From positions 1 through 23,558 of the forward strand of contig CABUGI010000023.1 in assembly GCA_902491055.1 (NCBI GenBank): a stretch of DNA of 23,558 nt, given 5' to 3'. Shown piece by piece: positions 15,208-22,128 of this stretch. The notes under the pieces were generated by a model. It worked only from the letters and a program-made list of their open reading frames with translations, ran no database searches and was not told the DNA's origin. How positions within the stretch are numbered: the stretch's first letter is position 1; every line of letters starts with the position of its first letter. The DNA comes from an uncultured Collinsella sp. Lineage in GTDB: Bacteria; Actinomycetota; Coriobacteriia; Coriobacteriales; Coriobacteriaceae. The position numbers and the translations under genes were made by a program.

Positions 15208-16668
15208 TTAGCGCACCTGAGCGACGTAAGCGACGTTGGTCGAGGAGACCTTGTCCTCGAGCTGGACGCTCATGCGGGGATCGCCAGCGGTGGCGACGGT
15301 CAGGTCGCCGGCCTCGACGTAGCCGAGCTCCTTAGCGGTCTCGATCGCCTTGACGATCGTGCCGTTGACGGTGCCCTGGGTAATCTCGGCCTGGTGCGGG
15401 ATAACGCCCCAGTACATGATCATCTGCTGGACGGCCCACTCGTGGCGGGAGAACGCGCAGATCGGCATGTTGGGACGGAAGTGCGAGATCAGGCGAGCAG
15501 TACGGCCGGTGGTCGTCGGCACGGTGATGCACTTGGCGCCAACGGTGGTGGCCATGTTCACAGCGGACATACCCACAACGTTGTTGACAACGCGGGTGCC
15601 GTGAGCGTCAGCCGGAACCTCGAGCGGAGCGTGAGCCGGGAGGTACTTCTCGGTCTCGAGAGCAATGCTGGCCTGCATCTTGACGGCCTCGACCGGGTAC
15701 TTACCGGCAGCGGACTCGCCGGACAGCATAACGGCGTCGGTGCCGTCGTAAATGGCGTTAGCAACGTCGGCAACCTCGGCGCGCGTCGGGCGCGGGTTCT
15801 GCTGCATGGAGTCGAGCATCTGCGTAGCGGTGATAACGGGCTTGTAGGCCGCGTTGCACTTGGCGATGATCTCCTTCTGGATGTGCGGAACGAGCTCGGG
15901 CTTGATCTCGATGCCCAGGTCGCCACGGGCGACCATGATGCCGTCGGAAGCCTCGAGGATCTCGTCGAAGTTCTCGACGCCCAGGGCGCACTCGATCTTC
16001 GGGAAGATCGTCACGTGCTCGCCGCCGTTCTCGCGGCAAAGCTCGCGGATGCCGCGGACGGACTCGCCGTCGCGGATGAAGGAAGCGGCGATGTAGTCGA
16101 TGTTCTCGGTCAGGCCAAAGAGGATGTCCTGACGATCGCGCTCGGTGATGGCGGGCAGCGAGATGTTGACGTTGGGCATGTTGACGCCCTTGCGCTCGCC
16201 GATCAGGCCGTCGTTCTTAACGACGCAGGTCATGTCCTGGCCGTCGACGGACTCGACCTCGAGGGCAACCAGGCCGTCATCGATCAGGATGAGGGAGCCC
16301 TTCTCGACCTCGGAGGGCAGAGCCAGGTAGTCGAGGGAGATGTGCTCAGAGGTGCCGTGGAAATCCTCGGTCGTGGGCTGAGCGGTGACGACGATCTTGT
16401 CGCCGGTCTTGACGGCAACCTTCTTGCCGTCGACCAGAAGGCCGGTGCGGACCTCGGGGCCCTTGGTGTCGAGCAGGATGCCGACGGGCATACCGAGCTC
16501 CTTGGAAATACGACGGACGCGCTCGATGCGACCGTGGTGCTCGTCGTAGGAGCCGTGCGAGAAGTTAAAACGGGCGACGTTCATGCCCGCCTTGATCATC
16601 TCGCGGATGGTCTCGTCGCTATCGCAGGCGGGACCCATGGTGCATACAATCTTGGTGCGCTTGTACAT
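15208..16668 (-). CDS. pyk: Pyruvate kinase
   Basis: Pyruvate kinase makes ATP and pyruvate from ADP and phosphoenolpyruvate in the last step of glycolysis. The 486-residue protein has the A domain start KRTKIVCTMGPACDS and substrate residues in NVARFNFSHG. LDTKGPEVRTG opens the B domain at about 68-78. The catalytic lysine region is FPKIECALG. MVARGDLGIEI is also present, as is the family signature region TATQMLDSMQQNPRPTRAEVADVANA with the following SGESAAGKYPVEA. The allosteric C domain is present but short, ending near residue 486 without the extra PEP-utiliser domain found in some Firmicutes. ATG at 16668 has GGAGG 5 bases upstream. The gene is monocistronic, with a strong TATAAT -10 and a strong terminator. 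Confidence 0.97.
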   Translation of the reverse strand: MYKRTKIVCTMGPACDSDETIREMIKAGMNVARFNFSHGSYDEHHGRIERVRRISKELGMPVGILLDTKGPEVRTGLLVDGKKVAVKTGDKIVVTAQPTTEDFHGTSEHISLDYLALPSEVEKGSLILIDDGLVALEVESVDGQDMTCVVKNDGLIGERKGVNMPNVNISLPAITERDRQDILFGLTENIDYIAASFIRDGESVRGIRELCRENGGEHVTIFPKIECALGVENFDEILEASDGIMVARGDLGIEIKPELVPHIQKEIIAKCNAAYKPVITATQMLDSMQQNPRPTRAEVADVANAIYDGTDAVMLSGESAAGKYPVEAVKMQASIALETEKYLPAHAPLEVPADAHGTRVVNNVVGMSAVNMATTVGAKCITVPTTTGRTARLISHFRPNMPICAFSRHEWAVQQMIMYWGVIPHQAEITQGTVNGTIVKAIETAKELGYVEAGDLTVATAGDPRMSVQLEDKVSSTNVAYVAQVR

Positions 16669-16731
16669 TCAGACCTCCATCTGACATCGTCTTGCGCTGA
16701 TAGATAAACCATAAGAAATAAAACCGAGTTG

Positions 16732-16737
16732 ATTATA
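16732..16737 (-). promoter_or_regulatory. -10 box of the pyk promoter
   Basis: The minus strand reads TATAAT, a perfect -10 box, 64 bases upstream of the pyk ATG. The best -35 is TTGGGG at a long 19-base spacing, so the match there is weak. The leader it implies is AT-rich without a clear structure. Confidence 0.55.
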
Positions 16738-16738
16738 A

Positions 16739-16961
16739 CGAAATGGCGTCCGAATACCCCAAAAAATCGACCGTATGCCGAATTAGAAGTTCATTTTTTG
16801 CGGAAAAACGGTATATGCAAAAACTTTACCAACCGTTCTAACCGCTGCTATCTGGGCGATATTTCAATTTGATGATGCGCCGAAGAAAAAACGTTTTATC
16901 AGTATTGAGCATCACACGGTCTGCACCGTTGCTTATGGACCATATTTCCAAATGGATTGTT
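16739..16961. other. AT-rich gene-free spacer between pyk and the P-type ATPase leader
   Basis: No open frame with a ribosome binding site is seen on either strand in this stretch. It is much more AT-rich than its surroundings. Bases 16792-16818 resemble 14903-14930 (23 of 28 aligned positions, one gap), sharing TTGCG-N-AAAAACGG and TGC. This is an intergenic similarity of unknown meaning. The stretch may hold upstream activator sites for either divergent gene. Confidence 0.4.
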
Positions 16962-16991
16962 TTGGCTAGACGCGTTGCTTTGGGGTACCAT
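16962..16991 (+). promoter_or_regulatory. Probable promoter of the P-type ATPase transcript
   Basis: TTGGCT (16962-16967) and TACCAT (16986-16991) are 18 bases apart. The predicted start near 16999 falls just before the first hairpin of the structured leader, which supports the assignment despite the modest boxes. Confidence 0.45.
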
Positions 16992-17005
16992 AGCTCCACT
17001 ATCAA

Positions 17006-17102
17006 CTGCCGCTCAGCACGGCAGCCTTGATGAGCCCTTGCCCTTCTCCTGGGAATTATGATCGGGCATCAATCTGCTGAGTGGCCCGAATCCCAGGAGG
17101 GG
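17006..17102 (+). promoter_or_regulatory. Structured leader that can hide the ribosome binding site; candidate riboswitch
   Basis: In one fold, hairpin A pairs CTGCCG (17006-17011) with CGGCAG (17019-17024) and exposes the loop CTCAGCA. The sequestering hairpin pairs 17043-17054 with 17091-17102 over 12 bp, burying AGGAGG, and contains an inner stem TCGGGC/GCCCGA (17062-17067 with 17084-17089). The loop of that inner stem holds TGCTGAG, an exact complement of the hairpin A loop. In the alternative fold, CCGCTCAGCA (17009-17018) pairs with TGCTGAGTGG (17075-17084). TTGATG plus CCC (17027-17037) pairs with GGGCATCAA (17064-17072). This leaves the ribosome binding site free. I recognise no known riboswitch class. 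The ligand, if any, is unknown; the ATPase downstream suggests a divalent metal. Confidence 0.65.
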
Positions 17103-17109
17103 ACTCTAT

Positions 17110-19791
17110 ATGCAAAAGGAATACCTGTCCGCCGCGGCGGAGGTGCTCAGCGACCAAGGTGTCGATGAGAACCTCGGCCTGAGCGACGACGAGGCGTCGT
17201 CGCGCCTCGCTAAGACAGGCCCTAACAAGCTCGAGGAAGCCGAGAAGACGCCGCTGTGGAAGCGCTTCTTTGAGCAGATGGCCGACCCCATGGTCATCAT
17301 GCTGATCGTTGCCGCCGTCATCAGCGCGCTCACGGGCATGGTCAAGGGCGAGGCGGACTTTGCCGATGTCGCCATCATCATGTTCGTCGTTATCGTCAAC
17401 TCGGTGCTGGGCGTGGTCCAGGAGGCTAAAAGCGAGGAGGCTCTCGAGGCCCTGCAGGAGATGAGCGCGGCGCAGTCCAAGGTGCTGCGCGACGGCAAGC
17501 TCGTGCACCTGCCGAGCGCCGAGCTCGTGCCCGGTGACGTGATCATGCTCGAGGCGGGCGACTCCGTCCCGGCCGACTGCCGCGTGCTCGAGAGCGCCAC
17601 GATGAAGATCGAGGAGGCCGCCCTTACCGGCGAGTCCGTGCCCGTCGAGAAGCATGCCAACGTGATCGAGCTCGCCGCCGGCACCGACGACGTGCCGCTC
17701 GGCGACCGCAAGAACATGTGCTACATGGGCTCCACCGTGGTGTACGGCCGTGGCCGCGCCGTCGTAGTCGGTACCGGTATGAACACCGAGATGGGTAAGA
17801 TCGCCGGCGCCCTGGCCGAGGCCAAGGAAGAGCTCACGCCGCTGCAGGTGAAGCTTGCCGAGCTCAGCCGCATCCTCACTATCATGGTTATCGTCATCTG
17901 CGTCGTTATCTTTGGCGTCGACATCATCCGCCACGGCGTGGGCAACGTTCTCACCGACCCGACCGCGCTGCTCGATACCTTTATGGTCGCTGTCTCGCTT
18001 GCCGTCGCCGCCATCCCTGAGGGTCTGGTTGCCGTCGTGACTATCGTGCTTTCGCTCGGCGTGACCAAAATGGCCAAGCGCCAGGCGATTATCCGCAAGC
18101 TCTCTGCCGTCGAGACCCTTGGCTGCACGCAGACCATCTGCTCCGACAAGACCGGTACCCTTACCCAAAACAAGATGACCGTCGTCAAGCACGAGCTCGC
18201 TGCGCCTAAGGAGAAGTTCCTGGCCGGTATGGCGCTGTGCTCCGATGCCCAGTGGGACGAGGACCTGGGCGAGGCCGTTGGTGAGCCGACTGAGTGCGCG
18301 CTCGTCAACGATGCCGGCAAGGCTGGTCTTACTGGCCTGACTGCCGAGCACCCGCGCGTGGGCGAGGCCCCGTTCGACTCGGGCCGTAAGATGATGTCCG
18401 TGGTCGTCGAGACCCTGGATGGCGAGTACGAGCAGTACACCAAGGGCGCGCCCGACGTGGTGATCGGCCTGTGCACCCATATCTACGAGGGCGATAAGGT
18501 TGTCCCCCTGACCGAGGAACGTCGTGCCGAGCTCGTGGCCGCCAACAAGGCCATGGCCGACGAGGCCCTGCGCGTGCTGGCGCTGGCAAGCCGCACCTAC
18601 ACCGAGGTCCCGGCCGACTGCAGTCCCGCCGCGCTCGAGCATGACCTGGTCTTCTGCGGCCTGTCCGGCATGATTGACCCGGTTCGTCCCGAGGTCGCCG
18701 ACGCCATCCGCGAGGCGCACGATGCCGGTATCCGCACCGTCATGATCACGGGCGACCACATCGACACCGCCGTGGCCATCGCCAAGCAGCTGGGCATCGT
18801 CACCGATCGCAGCCATGCCATCACCGGTGCCGACCTCGATCGCATGAGCGACGAGGAACTCGACGCGCACATCGAGGACTACGGCGTGTACGCCCGCGTC
18901 CAGCCCGAGCACAAGACACGCATCGTCGAGGCTTGGAAGTCGCGCGACCAGATCGTGGCCATGACGGGCGACGGCGTCAACGACGCCCCGTCCATCAAGC
19001 GCGCCGACATCGGCGTCGGTATGGGCATCACCGGCACCGACGTCACCAAGAACGTTGCCGACATGGTGCTTGCCGACGACAACTTCGCCACCATCATCGG
19101 TGCCTGCGAAGAGGGCCGTCGCATCTACGACAACATCCGCAAGGTCATCCAGTTCCTGCTTTCGGCCAACCTTGCTGAGGTGTTCTCGGTGTTTATCGCC
19201 ACGCTCATCGGCTTTACCATCTTCCAGCCGGTGCAGCTGCTGTGGGTGAACCTGGTCACCGACTGCTTCCCCGCGCTCGCGCTGGGCATGGAGGATGCCG
19301 AGGGCGACATCATGAAGCGCAAGCCGCGCAACGCCAAGGACGGCGTCTTTGCCGGACATATGGGTCTGGACTGCGTGGTCCAGGGCCTGATCATCACCGT
19401 GCTGGTGCTGGCGAGCTTCTTTGTGGGCGTGTACTTTGACATGGGCTACATCCACATCGCCGATATGATCGCCGGCAATGCCGACGAGGAAGGCGTGATG
19501 ATGGCGTTCATCACGCTCAACATGGTCGAGATTTTCCACTGCTTCAATATGCGCAGCCGTCGTGCGTCGCTGTTCACCATGAAAAAGCAGAACAAGTGGC
19601 TGTGGGCTTCCGCCGCGCTGGCACTGGTGCTGACGGTGATCGTGACCGTGCAGCCGACGCTTGCCGAGATGTTCTTCGGCCCTGTGACGCTTGAGCTCAA
19701 GGGCGTTCTTGCCGCTTTGGGCCTGGCCTTCCTGATCATCCCGCTGATGGAGATCTACAAGGCGATCATGCGCGCTGTGGAGAAAGAGTAG
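17110..19791 (+). CDS. Cation-transporting P-type ATPase, Ca2+ type (P2A/PMCA-SERCA family)
   Basis: This 893-residue membrane pump most likely exports Ca2+. The actuator-domain loop TGES is at 173-176, the phosphorylated Asp is Asp346 in DKTGTLTQ, and the hinge motif is TGDGVNDAP (619-627). Membrane segment 4 contains VAAIPEGL with Pro303 and Glu304. Segment 5 contains SANLAEV with Asn687 and Glu690. Segment 6 contains WVNLVTD with Asn714, Thr717 and Asp718. These line up with the Ca2+ ligands of SERCA (Glu309, Asn768, Glu771, Asn796, Thr799, Asp800), so both sites look at least partly kept. Mn2+ remains possible. An N-terminal cation ATPase domain and a C-terminal six-helix region are both present. 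The ribosome binding site lies inside the folded leader, so translation is probably regulated. The gene stands alone. Confidence 0.93.
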   Translation: MQKEYLSAAAEVLSDQGVDENLGLSDDEASSRLAKTGPNKLEEAEKTPLWKRFFEQMADPMVIMLIVAAVISALTGMVKGEADFADVAIIMFVVIVNSVLGVVQEAKSEEALEALQEMSAAQSKVLRDGKLVHLPSAELVPGDVIMLEAGDSVPADCRVLESATMKIEEAALTGESVPVEKHANVIELAAGTDDVPLGDRKNMCYMGSTVVYGRGRAVVVGTGMNTEMGKIAGALAEAKEELTPLQVKLAELSRILTIMVIVICVVIFGVDIIRHGVGNVLTDPTALLDTFMVAVSLAVAAIPEGLVAVVTIVLSLGVTKMAKRQAIIRKLSAVETLGCTQTICSDKTGTLTQNKMTVVKHELAAPKEKFLAGMALCSDAQWDEDLGEAVGEPTECALVNDAGKAGLTGLTAEHPRVGEAPFDSGRKMMSVVVETLDGEYEQYTKGAPDVVIGLCTHIYEGDKVVPLTEERRAELVAANKAMADEALRVLALASRTYTEVPADCSPAALEHDLVFCGLSGMIDPVRPEVADAIREAHDAGIRTVMITGDHIDTAVAIAKQLGIVTDRSHAITGADLDRMSDEELDAHIEDYGVYARVQPEHKTRIVEAWKSRDQIVAMTGDGVNDAPSIKRADIGVGMGITGTDVTKNVADMVLADDNFATIIGACEEGRRIYDNIRKVIQFLLSANLAEVFSVFIATLIGFTIFQPVQLLWVNLVTDCFPALALGMEDAEGDIMKRKPRNAKDGVFAGHMGLDCVVQGLIITVLVLASFFVGVYFDMGYIHIADMIAGNADEEGVMMAFITLNMVEIFHCFNMRSRRASLFTMKKQNKWLWASAALALVLTVIVTVQPTLAEMFFGPVTLELKGVLAALGLAFLIIPLMEIYKAIMRAVEKE

Positions 19792-19802
19792 CGTACTCGT
19801 CC

Positions 19803-19890
19803 GGGCCCGCCCCACGCCCTTTCTCCCTCACTGGTCCTCGCGCTTCGCGCTGCGGGATCGTTCGGGAGAAAGGGCTTCCGGGGCGGGCCC
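19803..19890. repeat. Large two-armed palindrome after the P-type ATPase gene
   Basis: GGGCCCGCCCC (19803-19813) pairs exactly with GGGGCGGGCCC (19880-19890), and GCCCTTTCTCCC (19816-19827) pairs exactly with GGGAGAAAGGGC (19864-19875). This makes 23 paired bases per arm interrupted by a small internal loop. The centre holds a small GCGC-TTC-GCGC hairpin (about 19840-19850). There is no T tract, so it is not an ordinary terminator. It could be a repetitive extragenic palindrome, or protect the 3' end of the transcript. Confidence 0.8.
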
Positions 19891-19950
19891 TGCGGTATCC
19901 TTGCTGGCTTTTCTTCCGTGCGGATGAAAAGGGCTGAGGGAAAGTTTGTG

Positions 19951-19983
19951 AGCTGGTCGGGCTTTGCCCGGCCAGCTCTTTTT
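19951..19983 (+). terminator. Rho-independent terminator upstream of rsgA
   Basis: AGCTGGTCGGGC (19951-19962) pairs with GCCCGGCCAGCT (19966-19977) with one G-U and a TTT loop, followed by CTTTTT. It ends any transcript from the ATPase gene and shows that the longer open frame in front of rsgA is not coding. A TAAAAT at 19988-19993 could be the -10 of rsgA. Confidence 0.88.
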
Positions 19984-20031
19984 GATTTAAAATACCTGCT
20001 CAGTTGTGATTTATGGTGCTGGGAGGCGTTT

Positions 20032-21216
20032 GTGGGCAAGGCTAAGGCTAAAGCGAAGAAGAAGACGACGGGGGCACGGGCTAAGCGTGACCGTCGTCGG
20101 AAACTCGCGACCGAAGCGCCCGTGTCTGCCGAGGAGTTGTTGGCGAGCGTACCGGGGCTCGATGCGCTGCAGGACGTTCCGGCGTTTGATGACCTGCCGG
20201 TCGATGAAGCCCAGCAGACTGCCTTTGATGATTTCTGCGCACATGCCGAGGAGCCCGAGCAGATGCAGCTGGGTGCCGTTATTCGCCTGGATCGCGGGTT
20301 TCCGCTGGTGGCCACTGCCGACGACACCTTTCGCGCCGAGCATGCCGTGGGGTTTGCCAAGTCGCGCGGCGAGGACGAGGTCCTGCTGCCTGCCGTGGGC
20401 GACCGTGTGGCGGTGCGCCGCGCTCCCGGGCACGATATGGGCGTGATTGAGTGCGTGCTGCCGCGCCGTACGAGCTTTGAGCGTTGGCGCGGCCGTGCCC
20501 GCGGAGAGCGCCAGGTGCTCTGCTCCAACGTGGATAGCGTGCTAATCGTGCAGGCGCTCGGTGCCGGCGAGGTACTGCTCGACCGCGTGGCGCGTTCGCT
20601 GGTGTTGGCGCTCGACTGCGATGCCGAGCCGGTGGTAGTGCTCACCAAAGCTGACCGTTGCGATGCCGAGGAGCTCGAGCGCGATCTGGACCGCGTGCGC
20701 CGCCTAGTGGGTCCGGACGTGCGCGTAATCGTGACGTCCTCTGCCGAGGGCCGCGGCCTGGACGAGGTACGCGCCTGCGTGCCCGCCGGGAGCTGTGCCA
20801 TGATTTTGGGCGAATCGGGTGCCGGCAAGTCGACGCTGCTCAATGCGCTGCTGGGCCACGATGCGTTGGCGACCGGCGGTGTGCGCGAACGCGACGACCA
20901 GGGCCGTCACACTACCGTCGCGCGCGTGATGGTGGCGCTACCGGGCGACGCCGGCGTGATCGCCGATGCCCCGGGCCTACGCAGCCTACCGCTCGTGGGT
21001 CACGAGCGGGGTCTGGCGCGCGCCTTCCCCGAGATTGTCGAGGCATCGCGTGCGTGCCGGTTTGGCGATTGCACGCATACCCATGAGCCGGGTTGTGCCG
21101 TTCGCGAGGCCGAGGACGCCGGGCAGATCGACAGCCTGCGTTTGGAAACGTTCCAAAACCTGGCGTCATCCATGCGCGTGAGTGCTCAAATGCTCGATCC
21201 CGATGTCCATCTGTAA
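20032..21216 (+). CDS. rsgA: Ribosome small subunit-dependent GTPase RsgA
   Basis: RsgA is a circularly permuted GTPase that helps late maturation of the 30S ribosomal subunit. The GTG at 20032 is chosen because GGGAGG lies 5 bases upstream, and the open frame further upstream passes through a terminator. The product has 394 residues. A lysine/arginine-rich tail of about 30 residues is followed by an OB domain with acidic and hydrophobic stretches. Then come the permuted motifs: G4 as LTKAD (204-208), G1 as GESGAGKS (260-267), the G2 loop around DDQGRHTT, and G3 as DAPG (312-315). The C-terminal zinc knuckle is C-x4-C-x-H-x5-C, with Cys342, Cys347, His349 and Cys355. The basic tail and about 80 residues before the OB core are longer than in many homologues. 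It ends before a strong terminator. Confidence 0.95.
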   Translation: MGKAKAKAKKKTTGARAKRDRRRKLATEAPVSAEELLASVPGLDALQDVPAFDDLPVDEAQQTAFDDFCAHAEEPEQMQLGAVIRLDRGFPLVATADDTFRAEHAVGFAKSRGEDEVLLPAVGDRVAVRRAPGHDMGVIECVLPRRTSFERWRGRARGERQVLCSNVDSVLIVQALGAGEVLLDRVARSLVLALDCDAEPVVVLTKADRCDAEELERDLDRVRRLVGPDVRVIVTSSAEGRGLDEVRACVPAGSCAMILGESGAGKSTLLNALLGHDALATGGVRERDDQGRHTTVARVMVALPGDAGVIADAPGLRSLPLVGHERGLARAFPEIVEASRACRFGDCTHTHEPGCAVREAEDAGQIDSLRLETFQNLASSMRVSAQMLDPDVHL

Positions 21217-21234
21217 TTGATTTTTCCTATGACA

Positions 21235-21268
21235 GCCGTCTCCCAACTGTTCGGGAGACGGCTTTTTT
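21235..21268 (+). terminator. Rho-independent terminator of rsgA
   Basis: GCCGTCTCCC (21235-21244) pairs perfectly with GGGAGACGGC (21253-21262) around an 8-base loop, followed by six T residues. Confidence 0.95.
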
Positions 21269-21307
21269 GCTGCGGAAAAGCCTCGAAGCATGCAGTTTGC
21301 TGACGTA

Positions 21308-21382
21308 CTGACCAAAACCTTGCCACGAGCTTGACGGGCTGGTCAGCTTTTGGTCAGCGATTGGTTTGACATCGAAAACCAA
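21308..21382. promoter_or_regulatory. Cluster of inverted and direct repeats upstream of cpaB
   Basis: CTGACCAAAA (21308-21317) is inverted at 21348-21357 (TTTTGGTCAG). GGTCAGC occurs twice in direct orientation (21341-21347 and 21352-21358). TTGGTTT (21361-21367) is inverted as AAACCAA (21376-21382). A TTGACA at 21366-21371 is a candidate -35 but no good -10 follows. The cluster may be an operator region for the Tad pilus locus. The rest of 21269-21307 and 21383-21452 shows only a small CGGGC/GCCCG hairpin at 21432-21445. Confidence 0.4.
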
Positions 21383-21468
21383 AATCGCAATTGCGCCGCT
21401 TTGCACTCTGACCGCCCAGACAATGGTGGTACGGGCATTCGCCCGGCACTGCCATGAGAGGAGCGGCC

Positions 21469-22128
21469 GTGAACAAGAGCAAACGCATCGCCATCAGTCT
21501 GGTCGCGGGCGTGCTCGCTGCTCTGCTCTGCATGGTTTACGGCTCGTCGATCCGCTCGCAAGCCGAACAGGTCCAGGCTGAGACCTTGGCCAAGTACGGT
21601 GGCGATCGCGTCGAGGTATGCGTCGCGGCGCGCGATATCGATGTGGGCGAGACCCTCGATGAGACCAATGTCATAACCCAGGAATGGCTGACGAGCCTGT
21701 TGCCGCGTGACGCGGCGACCGAGCTGCGCCAGGTGCGCGGCGACGTGACGACTTCGCGTATTCCCAAAAACGCCGTGATCTGCAATGTCTACACCAAGGC
21801 CGAGAGTCACAAGCTCGAGGTGCCTAAGGGCAAGGTCGCCGTTTCGGTGGCGGTCGATGCCGAGCACTCGGTCGGCGGTGCTACGGGCGTGGGCAGCTAC
21901 GTGGATGTGTATGTGCAAAAAGACGGCGTAACCGATCGGTTGTGCGGCGCGTACGTGATCGATACCAGTGAAGATTCCGGTGCCACGCGCGAGGGCAAGA
22001 TCGAATGGGTGACGCTGGCGGCTGACCCCGAAGACGTCAAGGAACTGCTGGGGGCATCGGGCAAGGGAACGGTCAGCTTGACGATTCCCGCCACGGCGCG
22101 CGGCAAAAAGAGCGGAGGCGACGAGTGA
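21469..22128 (+). CDS. cpaB: Tad/Flp pilus assembly protein CpaB (RcpC)
   Basis: CpaB is a membrane-anchored periplasmic or outer-face subunit of the Tad machine that assembles Flp type IV pili. The GTG at 21469 is chosen because GAGGAG sits about 6 bases upstream; ATG at 21454 would place that site inside the gene. The product has 219 residues, somewhat short for the family. Residues 1-25 include one transmembrane helix (IAISLVAGVLAALLCMVYG). A SAF domain follows at about 46-110 (VEVCVAARDIDVGETLDETNVITQEW), then an RcpC-like region with GKVAVSVAVDAEHSVGGATGVGSYVDVYV, and a charged tail. It overlaps the next gene by one base in TGATG, which indicates translational coupling. The position before a TadZ-like ATPase is typical of Tad loci. 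The pilin and the secretion ATPase should lie beyond the window. Confidence 0.85.
   Translation: MNKSKRIAISLVAGVLAALLCMVYGSSIRSQAEQVQAETLAKYGGDRVEVCVAARDIDVGETLDETNVITQEWLTSLLPRDAATELRQVRGDVTTSRIPKNAVICNVYTKAESHKLEVPKGKVAVSVAVDAEHSVGGATGVGSYVDVYVQKDGVTDRLCGAYVIDTSEDSGATREGKIEWVTLAADPEDVKELLGASGKGTVSLTIPATARGKKSGGDE

Noticed and set aside
15109..16707. A 532-codon plus-strand frame
   Set aside because: It is the antisense shadow of pyk and also runs through the pyk terminator.
16990..17109. yybP-ykoY manganese or czcD-type NiCo riboswitch before the ATPase
   Set aside because: The conserved loop sequences of those classes as I know them are not present, though only a covariance-model search could settle it.
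17056..19815. A 919-codon open frame on the minus strand
   Set aside because: It is the antisense shadow of the P-type ATPase gene, caused by GC-rich codon bias; its product is rich in His, Asp, Gly and Val without any domain.
19918..20031. N-terminal extension of RsgA by 38 codons
   Set aside because: It spans a strong Rho-independent terminator, and GTG at 20032 has its own ribosome binding site.
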